From RGIG5681 sp034180345 (GTDB lineage: Bacteria; Bacillota_I; Bacilli_A; Erysipelotrichales; Erysipelotrichaceae): 64,000 nt of DNA. The position numbers and the translations under genes are program-made. The stretch is taken from assembly GCA_034180345.1 (NCBI GenBank), contig JAXFOQ010000020.1, forward strand, positions 1 through 64,000, in the 5' to 3' direction. Below the pieces are notes generated by a model. That model was given only the letters and a program-made list of their open reading frames with translations, had not been told where the DNA came from and did not search any database. Below, in pieces: positions 8,178 to 16,769 of the stretch. Position 1 is the first letter of the stretch. Each line of letters begins with the position of its first letter.

Positions 8178-9933
8178 TATGACCTCTAAAATAATTATAA
8201 ACATTTTCAGCAATTTTAAAAGGGATAACTGCTGATAATTCTTCAATTTCAGCCTTTTCAATTCTACTTAAATAAGTAAAATGTTTCATTAATTTAGCCG
8301 ATGTCGCCCTGCCAATACCTTCAATATCTTCTAAAATACGATGTTCCAAGGCTTTTTTACGAAGCAATTTATTATATTCAATCGTATAGCGGTGTACTTC
8401 ATCTTGCATATTAGATAAAAACATAAATAATTCATGATGATTTGATAGATCAACAACATCAAAATTACCATCCATAAGATAGGCGGTATTGTGCTTATCA
8501 TCTTTCCCAAGACCCATAATCACAATATCTAAATCAAGTTCTTTAAGAACATTTTTAGCCACATTAATCTGTGTTTTACCTCCATCAACAATTAAAAGAT
8601 CAGGCATCTTTTCATCATTGATAATGCCACGATAAAAACGGCGATAAAGAACCTCGTACATAGATTTTAAATCATCAAAAGAATCATTTAAACGATAACG
8701 GCGATAACCCTTTTTATAGGGCTTAAAATTACGATATGTTACTTTACCAGCAACCGTCATTTCACCATGTAGATGACTATTATCGTAAATTTCAATTTCA
8801 TTTGCATCAAAACCTAAAATGTTTCTAAAGGCCTTTTTGATACGAACATAATAATCATCTTTTTTAATTATCATCTTCTTACTTTGGTGATAATATTCAA
8901 AGGCATTCTTATATGTCTTTTCCAATAAAGATTTCTTGCGACCTCTTTTAGCAACTCTAAATGTTTCGGTATCAAAATATTGGTTTAAATTATCGGCAAT
9001 CTTTTCATCATACACAATAACTTCATCAGGAATAATATTACTCTCATAATATTGAATTAAATAAGAAATTACCTCATCCTCAACTTCACTATATAATTGA
9101 TTCATCACAATTAAGCGGTTGAGTAATTTGCCTGCCCTGACATTTAAAATACAGCACACTAAATATTGATCTTCTAAATAATAATTAAACAGATCAAGAT
9201 TATCATATTTATTTATTTGAACACTCTGTTTATCGGTAACATAATTAATACTTTCAATTAATTCCTGACATTCCTTAGCATATTCAAAGTTAAGTTCATT
9301 ACTGGCAGTATTGCGTTTTTCGATTAAATCTTTAATCACCCTGTCAACATCACCATTAAGAAAGGAAATAATATCATTCCTTAAATTATTCAAATAATCT
9401 TTCCCTAAGTCATAAACACAATAACCCTTACATTGTTTAAGGTGATAATAAATGCAGACCTCCTTTAAAAGATGACGACACTTTCTGATAGGAAAAATTT
9501 TATTAATTAAATCAACAGTTTTATTAGCAGCTAAGGCATTAGGATAGGGTCCAAATATTTTACCGTTAATACGATGTTTATTTTTCAATCTGATTGTCTT
9601 AACAACAAAAATTTCTTCATTGCTGACTAAAATATAAGGATATGATTTATCATCCTTAAAAATAATATTAAATTTAGGATCATATTTTTTAATTAAATTA
9701 TATTCAAGAATCAAGGCCTCTTTTTCACTTTCGGCAATAATGGTATCAAAATCAGCAATTTCACTAACTAATTTAGTTGTCTTAAAATTATGAGCACCGA
9801 CAAAATATTGATTTACACGCTTGCGTAAATTAATAGCCTTTCCCACATAAATAACTTCACCTTTAATATTTTTCATCAAATAACAACCAAAGGTTTCAGG
9901 AAGTGTTGATAACTTATCTTTAAAATTACTCAT
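8158..9933 (-). CDS. uvrC: Excinuclease ABC subunit C
   Basis: UvrC makes the dual incision around DNA lesions in nucleotide excision repair with UvrA and UvrB. It has an N-terminal GIY-YIG domain (GCYLMKN...VIYVGKA, residues 15-95), a UVR coiled-coil motif near 200-235 (EKRNTASNELNFEYAKEC), the RNase H-like C-terminal nuclease (VDGGKTQI near 450) and a terminal helix-hairpin-helix (DIEGIGRATSAKLMKHF near 548). Length 591 aa is typical. It overlaps the mutS2 stop by four bases (ATGA), indicating cotranscription with cvpA and mutS2. uvrA and uvrB are not in this window. Confidence 0.96.
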   Translation of the reverse strand: MSNFKDKLSTLPETFGCYLMKNIKGEVIYVGKAINLRKRVNQYFVGAHNFKTTKLVSEIADFDTIIAESEKEALILEYNLIKKYDPKFNIIFKDDKSYPYILVSNEEIFVVKTIRLKNKHRINGKIFGPYPNALAANKTVDLINKIFPIRKCRHLLKEVCIYYHLKQCKGYCVYDLGKDYLNNLRNDIISFLNGDVDRVIKDLIEKRNTASNELNFEYAKECQELIESINYVTDKQSVQINKYDNLDLFNYYLEDQYLVCCILNVRAGKLLNRLIVMNQLYSEVEDEVISYLIQYYESNIIPDEVIVYDEKIADNLNQYFDTETFRVAKRGRKKSLLEKTYKNAFEYYHQSKKMIIKKDDYYVRIKKAFRNILGFDANEIEIYDNSHLHGEMTVAGKVTYRNFKPYKKGYRRYRLNDSFDDLKSMYEVLYRRFYRGIINDEKMPDLLIVDGGKTQINVAKNVLKELDLDIVIMGLGKDDKHNTAYLMDGNFDVVDLSNHHELFMFLSNMQDEVHRYTIEYNKLLRKKALEHRILEDIEGIGRATSAKLMKHFTYLSRIEKAEIEELSAVIPFKIAENVYNYFRGHNVRNGK

Positions 9934-12212
9934 TTCAAAATAATGTCGGTAGCACCCGAACCTCCATTATTAATATCAGCATCATGATATTCCTTAATAA
10001 ATTGATTATTACTTAAATATTTACGAATACATTTACGCAATATTCCCTTTCCAAAACCATGAATAATATGACCGTTTTTAAGCCTTGCCTGAAGCAATTT
10101 ATCAACATATTTTGATACCTCGCTTAAAGCATCGCTACTGTTCATACCGATAACATTGACTGGTTTAGGTCTATGAATATCATAACTTCTTTCTTGCTTA
10201 ATAATCTTTTTAGTTGATATTTGATGATTTAAGACCTTCGTTAATTTACTTGCGGATGTTTTTAAGCGCCTTCCATCAATATCAATTGTAATATTAAGAC
10301 CCTTAATATTAATTATTCTCCCGCTTTGATTGGTTAATTTAAGTTTTACCAGATCACCGATATTGAAATCTTCAACCTCAGCATTAAAATCATCATCAAG
10401 ATCTAATTTAGCTAATTCATCCAAACTTTCTTTATGATTGGTATTTTGTCGAAGTTGTTTAATTATTGTCTTAGCATCTTCAAACATCAAATCATATTTA
10501 AGCTTATAATCAGCTAAAATATTTTCTTTATCATTTTTTAAGTCAGCTATCTTTTTTGAATATTCCTCTTTTAAATGATTGATTCTTTCTTCATTAATAG
10601 CTGTTTCTTTTAAGCGCAATTCAAGTTCTGTCCGATCTTTTTCCAATTGTTGTCGTAATAATTCATAATCATTTTGTTGACTATGATAAAAACTAATGGC
10701 ATTTTTAATAATATCCTGATTATTGAGGTATCTTCCAGCAATTTTAAAAGAATTTGAAGTACCGTAATCATTTTCTAAATAATGATAGGTTGGTGATAAC
10801 TTATCTAAATCAAAACCTACCCCCGCCAGTAACATATCATCATTTAATTTAGCATAGTCTTTAAGACCATTAAAATGGGTAGTAACCACCATAGCAGCAT
10901 CAATTTTCCTTAAATATTCCACCACCGCAAGCGCAAAGGCTTCACCTTCTTTTGGATCGGTTCCACTGCCCAATTCATCAATAAGAACTAAGCTATTGTT
11001 GGTGGCATAAGTGATAATCTCGTCAATTTTAACAAGTGAAGCACTAAAACTACTGAGTGATTTTGTGATTGATTGATTATCATCAACAGCATATAAAATA
11101 GCATCATAAAAAGGTATAATGGCCTTAGTTGCAATAATCGGTATTGCCAAATATGCCATCAAAGTGCTTAAAGCAATTGTTTTTAAGGCAACAGTTTTGC
11201 CTCCGGTATTAGAACCAGAAATAATAATTTTACGACGATGACTAGGCATTTGATAAGTATTGGTAACTACCTTATCAGCAGCAATAAGTGGATGTGCCAC
11301 GGCTTCAAGCAACAACTCCTTATCATCATTAAAAGTTGCACATATCCCTTTATTGACAAAACCATAATCAGCCTTGGCAAAAATAGTATCAAGCTTGACC
11401 AATGATTCAAGATTATACTCTAAATACGAGGCGTGTTCACTGATTAAAAGTGATAATTTCCTTAAAATATTTTCTTCTTCTTCATTTTTTTTAATATCTA
11501 ATTCAATTCTATCATTATTGGCATTAACCAATTCTTTAGGCTCAACATAGGTGCTGATACCAGATGCACTTTGCCCATGAATATAACCACCAAACTTATA
11601 TTTATCACGATTTTTCATCAATAAGCATAGACGATTATCGCGAGTATAAATCAATTTATCTTGTAAACTATCCTGATATTTATTCAAAAGTTCATTGGCA
11701 AGTATAGTAATACTGGCATCATTGCGATCAATTTCATCAATAATAGCAGCATAAGTTTTACTGGCATCTTTTTTAATTTTTAAATTATTATCAATACTTC
11801 GATTAATACTTTCAATAATTTGATCATTAAAATATAAACCATCAATATAATCCTTTAATTCTTTTAGTTCGGGTTGTTTAATTAAAGTTTTTTTAATTCT
11901 TCTAACGGTAATTAAATGTTCTAAAATATCAAATATCTCATTGATACTCAATACTTGGTGGCGTTTAAGTTTATTGATATGTTTATCAATATTTTTTAAA
12001 CCATCAAACTGTATACGACCATGAACAGCAATTGCTGATAAGGCTTCTTTTACTAATAAGTTTTGTTTTTTAATCAATAACGGATTTAAAATTATGCTTT
12101 CATTAAGCAAATTATTTTTGCTCATTTCAAAAGAAGCATAGTTTGAAACTAGCTTCTTTAATTTATCTAAGTCTAAAGCCTTGAAATCGTGGTTATATAA
12201 ATTATTGTCCAT
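9930..12212 (-). CDS. mutS2: Endonuclease MutS2 / ribosome-collision factor
   Basis: MutS2 proteins lack the mismatch-recognition domain of MutS and act in recombination suppression and, in Bacillus, in splitting collided ribosomes. The 760-aa protein has a clamp/lever region, the ABC-type ATPase with Walker A SGSNTGGKTVALKT near 332 and LIDELGSGTDPKEG near 405, a long coiled coil (about 510-600), a KOW-like segment, and a C-terminal Smr domain (about 685-760) with HGFGKGILRK. The first Smr motif reads VNVIGM rather than the usual LDxRG, so nuclease activity may be altered. It starts within the end of cvpA with AGAAG upstream. Confidence 0.94.
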   Translation of the reverse strand: MDNNLYNHDFKALDLDKLKKLVSNYASFEMSKNNLLNESIILNPLLIKKQNLLVKEALSAIAVHGRIQFDGLKNIDKHINKLKRHQVLSINEIFDILEHLITVRRIKKTLIKQPELKELKDYIDGLYFNDQIIESINRSIDNNLKIKKDASKTYAAIIDEIDRNDASITILANELLNKYQDSLQDKLIYTRDNRLCLLMKNRDKYKFGGYIHGQSASGISTYVEPKELVNANNDRIELDIKKNEEEENILRKLSLLISEHASYLEYNLESLVKLDTIFAKADYGFVNKGICATFNDDKELLLEAVAHPLIAADKVVTNTYQMPSHRRKIIISGSNTGGKTVALKTIALSTLMAYLAIPIIATKAIIPFYDAILYAVDDNQSITKSLSSFSASLVKIDEIITYATNNSLVLIDELGSGTDPKEGEAFALAVVEYLRKIDAAMVVTTHFNGLKDYAKLNDDMLLAGVGFDLDKLSPTYHYLENDYGTSNSFKIAGRYLNNQDIIKNAISFYHSQQNDYELLRQQLEKDRTELELRLKETAINEERINHLKEEYSKKIADLKNDKENILADYKLKYDLMFEDAKTIIKQLRQNTNHKESLDELAKLDLDDDFNAEVEDFNIGDLVKLKLTNQSGRIINIKGLNITIDIDGRRLKTSASKLTKVLNHQISTKKIIKQERSYDIHRPKPVNVIGMNSSDALSEVSKYVDKLLQARLKNGHIIHGFGKGILRKCIRKYLSNNQFIKEYHDADINNGGSGATDIILK

Positions 12213-12933
12213 ATATCTTCTTAATAAATTCTACAAAAGTTGTATTAAAGGCCTTTTCAATAATATCGACTTTAAGACCTGTCTTACGGGTAAAATCATC
12301 AACTGTTTTAATATTGTTTTCCTTAAACCAATTACCGACATATTCTTCGCTATAATTACCGATATTATCAAAATTAAAATCTGATACCTTAATATCTGAC
12401 ACTTTAAAATCATTAATAAAATAACCGGTAACTTTACTTGATATTTCACTTAATGGTGCCAGTAAACTACCCTTTTTGATCGCTTCACCATTTTTAATAA
12501 ATGGCATATTGAGTAACATTGCTAGATTTAAGACAATAAAAGTTGAAATAACAATAGATAATAGACCCCCAAGTAAACGATTAAGCGTACCGATGATGGC
12601 GGTATGATCAATAATTTTAATGATGATAACTTTAATGATGGCCGTAACTAAAAACGCCACGATTAAAATCAATACAAACGATAAGATTAAATTTGCTGTT
12701 TGGTCAAAACCTGCAAATTTCAATTTATCAAAAAGTTTTTGGTCATAAGATACAAAATTAACCTCCTTTGAAAGTAAAGGAGCTCCAAGATAAGCCAAGA
12801 CAAAACTAACAATTATTGATACAAAGTTAAGTATCTGTCTAACCAAACCCTTTCTTAGACCAGAGTATATACCTAAGCCAAATATCAATATGACTAATAC
12901 ATTTACAACTAAAATACCTTGATTAACATTCAT
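12202..12933 (-). CDS. CvpA family membrane protein
   Basis: A CvpA/colicin V production family protein, which in Firmicutes commonly precedes mutS2. It has four transmembrane segments within residues 1-135 (NVLVILIFGLGIYSGLRKG is the first, with the characteristic GxxxGxRKGxxRQ turn), then a soluble, Asp/Lys-rich tail. Length 243 aa is slightly longer than the classical member because of this tail. The start at 12933 is supported by AGAGGTGG; the upstream TTG-initiated extension is not needed. First gene of cvpA-mutS2-uvrC. Confidence 0.85.
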   Translation of the reverse strand: MNVNQGILVVNVLVILIFGLGIYSGLRKGLVRQILNFVSIIVSFVLAYLGAPLLSKEVNFVSYDQKLFDKLKFAGFDQTANLILSFVLILIVAFLVTAIIKVIIIKIIDHTAIIGTLNRLLGGLLSIVISTFIVLNLAMLLNMPFIKNGEAIKKGSLLAPLSEISSKVTGYFINDFKVSDIKVSDFNFDNIGNYSEEYVGNWFKENNIKTVDDFTRKTGLKVDIIEKAFNTTFVEFIKKIYGQ

Positions 12934-12987
12934 AATCCACCTCTTTGACAACAATATTCTAACACAGTTAATTCAAAGATAAAAATA

Positions 12988-13617
12988 TCATATTTTAGTT
13001 AGTGTTAAATCATCAAATTCATAAACTTCATCAGCCATTTCGTTAATATCACCTAAAATATGACTGGTCATAATAATGATGGTATCTTTATTTTTTAAAG
13101 ATAAAATTTTATCTTTAACAGCACCAATAGTTTTTTTATCGATACCGTTAAAAGGTTCGTCCAAAATAATGATATGAGGTTTTTCCATAATCGCTTGAAT
13201 AATTGATAATTTTTGATACATTCCCAATGAATAATTTTTAACTTTCTATTTAGAATTAGGATCTAAATTAAATTCAATCATTAACTTTTCAATGTCATCA
13301 GCATTTATTTTTTTATTTATCCCTGCAAGAATTTTTAAATTTTCAAAGCCTGATAAATCATCAATAAAGGACGCATTATTGTCCATATAACCCGATTCAG
13401 GTAAATAATCAATATCTTTACCAATGAATTTACCATCATATTCAACACTTCCAGAACTTGGTTTTAAAAGTCCGCTAATAATTTTAAAAAACACACTTTT
13501 ACCGCTCCCATTAACACCAGAAATTCCATAAATTTTTCCCTTTTCAAAATTAACATTGATATTTTCAAATATTAATTTTTTACCAAATTTTTTACTTAAG
13601 TTGACTATTTTTATCAT
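12988..13617 (-). pseudogene. ABC exporter ATPase split by an in-frame amber codon
   Basis: Together the two halves make a normal ABC ATPase of about 210 codons. The first half (13246-13617) has Walker A GVNGSGKSVFFK near residue 34. It stops at TAG (13246-13248) just after DPNSK, directly before the signature motif YSLGMYQKL. The second half (12988-13245, same frame) has Walker B IIILDEPFNG, the D-loop and the switch histidine in TSHI. Relatives have a Lys codon at the interrupted place, so AAG to TAG is the simplest cause. The second half could restart at the TTG at 13227 but would lack Walker A. TAG is an ordinary stop elsewhere here (nrdE, rnhC). It is either a recent pseudogene, a readthrough site or a sequence error. 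It is the last gene of the exporter operon. Confidence 0.8.
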
Positions 13618-14278
13618 GCTTAATGCCTCCTTTTAATATTACTAAAGATAAAATATATAAAATACCATAAAATACTAGTGAATATAAATTGCCCTTACTC
13701 AAATAATAATTCATTGAAATAATCGGCAAATCAAAAATTGAAAACAACATTATAGTTAAATAAATAAATTTTATTATGATTTCTTTATTGTTGAGATAAT
13801 CGTTAATCATAAAATGATAAATTGAAAAATAAATTAACGAATAAATAATAATCGTTTTAATAAAATCATCTTCTAAAATGAATGTAAAATTGAAATGATT
13901 GAGCATTATTAAAATAATTTTAGGAAATAAAACCAATAAAACGATATATAAAAAAATTATTAAGTATGAATATATAAAAATTTTTCTATTGTCATTAATG
14001 CGTATAGCCCATTCTTTTAGATAACATTTATTGAAAAAAGTTAAAACTTCAATCATTATCATAAAATAGAAACCTTGAACTAAAATATAAAATAAAAGAT
14101 TAAAAATATTACGATCAACAAAATGAAATATTCTAATAATCACAACTTCATGATAGGCATTATTGCATAAAACCATCGTAAAAAAGGTAATAACAATCAT
14201 TATAGAAGCCATAAAATAAAGAAATTTATATTTTAGCTTTGATAAAGATAAAACACTTAAATTAAACAACAATTTCAC
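13592..14278 (-). CDS. ABC-2 type exporter membrane subunit, third of three
   Basis: A hydrophobic protein of about 228 aa with six or more predicted transmembrane segments and basic loops. It has no motif that I can name beyond the general look of Firmicutes ABC-2 permeases. I start it at GTG 14278, which lies five bases after GGAGG and overlaps the end of the preceding permease gene. It also overlaps the ATPase start downstream. The arrangement (three membrane proteins, then an ATPase) resembles small exporters for peptides or bacteriocin self-protection, but nothing in the sequence fixes the substrate. Confidence 0.7.
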   Translation of the reverse strand: MKLLFNLSVLSLSKLKYKFLYFMASIMIVITFFTMVLCNNAYHEVVIIRIFHFVDRNIFNLLFYILVQGFYFMIMIEVLTFFNKCYLKEWAIRINDNRKIFIYSYLIIFLYIVLLVLFPKIILIMLNHFNFTFILEDDFIKTIIIYSLIYFSIYHFMINDYLNNKEIIIKFIYLTIMLFSIFDLPIISMNYYLSKGNLYSLVFYGILYILSLVILKGGIKHDKNSQLK

Positions 14279-14936
14279 AATTACCTCCAACACGATAATT
14301 TAGTAAAAATAGAATAATAGCCACAATCAAAAGTGGTGATATTGTCATAAAATTACCAAAAAAAGTTAATCTTTCATCAACAACCAATCTTAAAAATGGA
14401 TATTCACCAAAAATTATTTTTTCAAAGATTAAAATTATAATACTGATAATATAAAATAAAAATGAACCAATTAATTTATTTTTACTTACACAACTGAAAA
14501 GTGTCATAGTTAAAAAGGCAATGTTAATATAGATAAATCTTTTAATCATGATTATCAGTAATAAATCATTAAAAATAATTTTTAAATTATTATGAAATAA
14601 ATAATTGATAATAAAAAATAATCCATAATTTATCACAAAAAATATTAATGATATTTTTATCAATTTAAAATATTCATTTAAAAACCATAGCTGATGTTTT
14701 TTAAAGCGCATAGTGTAAATATTGCGAATATCCAAATAAATATATATCAACATAATTACACTCGGTACATAAAAAAGAATATATTCAAGAGTAATATTCT
14801 GAATTATAAAAATGTTGTCAATTATATTGTCGCTTACTTTTTGCGAATAAATAACAACATCAAAAATAATAAACATAGTTATTAATAGAATAAATTTAAT
14901 CTTTGAAATATTCTTATGATAGTATAAATTATCCAT
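14262..14936 (-). CDS. ABC-2 type exporter membrane subunit, second of three
   Basis: A 224-aa integral membrane protein with about six hydrophobic segments, starting MDNLYYHKNISKIKF. A conserved-looking element DIRNIYTMRFK near residue 70 is typical of permeases paired with this ATPase type. It overlaps the end of the upstream permease gene (ATG inside the last codons, with a GGAG-like element) and the start of the downstream one, so the four genes are tightly coupled. Function inferred from context only. Confidence 0.7.
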   Translation of the reverse strand: MDNLYYHKNISKIKFILLITMFIIFDVVIYSQKVSDNIIDNIFIIQNITLEYILFYVPSVIMLIYIYLDIRNIYTMRFKKHQLWFLNEYFKLIKISLIFFVINYGLFFIINYLFHNNLKIIFNDLLLIIMIKRFIYINIAFLTMTLFSCVSKNKLIGSFLFYIISIIILIFEKIIFGEYPFLRLVVDERLTFFGNFMTISPLLIVAIILFLLNYRVGGNCEIVV

Positions 14937-15756
14937 TATTTCTCCTTAAGTGATAATGAACAACCAACATAATAACTGAAATTATTAGAATAAAAAATAA
15001 ATAGCCCAAACCATATAATGGATTCATAATAAAATTTTGGTTAAATAAACCGAAAAATAGCGAATCTTCTAAATTGAAAATAAATGAATTTAATATAAAA
15101 TCCAACATAACCATCGCAATTATCGGAGCAACAAAACGAATATATTTTTGTTTGATATAAATACCGATACTATAAGAAAAAATACCGTAGATAAAAGTTG
15201 CAATGATCATTAAAAATGAACTAAATAAATATAAATAAATAATATTTTTATTCAAAATATCTAAAACAAAATTACTCCTAATATAAATTGTAGGAATAAA
15301 AGGAGCAATTCCACTAGCACCTTCAATGGCATAATTGTTAGATTGAAAAAAGATACAAACTAAACCAAAATAAACAATTATAGGAATAACTGCCACAGTC
15401 AACATTATCTTCACAATTCTAAACAAACTATCAAAATAATATTTATTAAAACCCTGGCGATAAATTATAAAAATATCTTTTTTTAAAAAATAATCACTAG
15501 CATAATAATCAGTAATTAAAATGGGTATCATCAACAATAATAATATTGCATAGTGGGAAAAACTCCCATACCAAACAAAAATTTTACTCCCATAATATGT
15601 GGCGGCTAAAGCGATTTTTTCTTTAGATAAATCGGTAGAATTAGAAAAAATATGCCTCCAAGCATTCTGATAAGACGATAAAAACAAAGAAAATATCAAC
15701 ACAACACAAATAATAACGATTTTATTTTTTATAATAAATGCACTAATTTTTTTCAT
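14929..15756 (-). CDS. ABC-2 type exporter membrane subunit, first of three
   Basis: A 275-aa membrane protein. An N-terminal transmembrane helix (about residues 10-28) is followed by an extracellular segment with a YYGSKIF-like element, then about five more helices; the C terminus is basic. I start it at ATG 15756 because GGAG lies nine bases upstream; an in-frame ATG at 15783 lies in the leader. It is the first gene of the operon and sits behind a good sigma-A type promoter. The family resembles ABC-2 permeases; substrate unknown. Confidence 0.72.
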   Translation of the reverse strand: MKKISAFIIKNKIVIICVVLIFSLFLSSYQNAWRHIFSNSTDLSKEKIALAATYYGSKIFVWYGSFSHYAILLLLMIPILITDYYASDYFLKKDIFIIYRQGFNKYYFDSLFRIVKIMLTVAVIPIIVYFGLVCIFFQSNNYAIEGASGIAPFIPTIYIRSNFVLDILNKNIIYLYLFSSFLMIIATFIYGIFSYSIGIYIKQKYIRFVAPIIAMVMLDFILNSFIFNLEDSLFFGLFNQNFIMNPLYGLGYLFFILIISVIMLVVHYHLRRNNG

Positions 15757-15799
15757 ATTAAAACTCCAATTAAATAGTTTCATTCACATAACTATTTAT

Positions 15800-15828
15800 A
15801 TTATTGGTTATAATCTATAATTTGTCAA
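15800..15828 (-). promoter_or_regulatory. Promoter of the ABC exporter operon
   Basis: On the minus strand TTGACA (15823-15828, perfect -35) is followed by a 17-base spacer and AATAAT (15800-15805). The leader to the first permease start is about 40 bases. Confidence 0.65.
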
Positions 15829-15899
15829 ACATATCAATTGTTGTTGATATTTTACTATTTAATAACAATCAAGGGCGATATTAATGTTAAAATTAATTG

Positions 15900-16748
15900 A
15901 TGGAAACAATATCACTTACATTAACCGATGAACAAATCAATAAATTTTATAATGTTTATAAGGATTTTTTAGTTATATCTAAAAATCAATACATTAAATA
16001 TAGCTTTAAATTAGAAAGTTGTGTAGTTAATATCTATACTTCAAACAAGGCAGTTTTTCAAGGTCAAGATGCCAAGATATATTCTGCAAGTTTTTCTTAT
16101 CAACAAGATTTTAAAGCACAGGCAGGTAGCGATGAAGTTGGAACTGGTGATTTTTTTGGTCCAATCATCGTAGTTGCCTGCATTGTTGATGAAATAAATT
16201 ATCAAAAAATTAAAGATTTAGGTATTACCGACTCTAAAAAAATTACTGACAATCAAATTCTTAAAATGGCACCAAAACTGATGGAATTATTGCCCTATAC
16301 CAAATTGATTTTAAGCAATAAGCAATATAACGAAATTATTAAAGATAATAATATGAATAAAATCAAGGCTAGAATGCACAACCAAGCCTATATCAATCTA
16401 GTTAAAAAAGGATATAAGCTACCAAACAGTATTATTATTGATCAATTCGCCACCCCTGATAATTATTATAATTATCTCATCAATGAACCACAAATCATTA
16501 AAAATATCACCTTCAAAACCAAGGCCGAAGCAAAATATATTGCAGTCGGTGCTGCCAGCATCATTGCCAGATATATTTTCTTAAACGAGATGGATAAAAT
16601 GAATCGACAATATAATTTTGATTTTCATAAGGGTGCAGGAGTAATCGTAGATCAAAGGATTCAAGCCTTTATTGAAAAATATTCGCGCAATGAGCTTGCC
16701 AAGGTTGGGAAATTAAATTTTAAAAATTATAAAAAATTGGAGGGTTAG
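15900..16748 (+). CDS. rnhC: Ribonuclease HIII
   Basis: RNase HIII cleaves the RNA strand of RNA-DNA hybrids. The protein (282 aa) has an N-terminal TBP-like substrate-binding domain (about 1-75) and the RNase H fold with GSDEVGTGDFFGP near residue 78, which marks HIII: the acidic D-E pair. Further acidic sites are in TDSKKI near 111 and IIDQFATP near 180. Start chosen at ATG 15900; a TTG lies one codon upstream. The extended -10 TGTTAAAAT (hexamer 15888-15893) ends six bases before this ATG and there is no SD at the proper distance, so a leaderless mRNA is predicted. Convergent with guaB. Confidence 0.93.
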   Translation: METISLTLTDEQINKFYNVYKDFLVISKNQYIKYSFKLESCVVNIYTSNKAVFQGQDAKIYSASFSYQQDFKAQAGSDEVGTGDFFGPIIVVACIVDEINYQKIKDLGITDSKKITDNQILKMAPKLMELLPYTKLILSNKQYNEIIKDNNMNKIKARMHNQAYINLVKKGYKLPNSIIIDQFATPDNYYNYLINEPQIIKNITFKTKAEAKYIAVGAASIIARYIFLNEMDKMNRQYNFDFHKGAGVIVDQRIQAFIEKYSRNELAKVGKLNFKNYKKLEG

Positions 16749-16769
16749 TACCCTCCTTTATTATTTTTT
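16739..16769 (+). terminator. Terminator of rnhC
   Basis: GGAGGGT/ACCCTCC (16739-16745 with 16750-16756) overlaps the last codons and TAG stop of rnhC and is followed by TTTATTATTTTTT. Confidence 0.85.

Noticed and set aside
13246..13248. Reassignment of TAG as a sense codon
   Set aside because: TAG ends nrdE and rnhC at the expected protein ends, so it is used as a normal stop in this genome.
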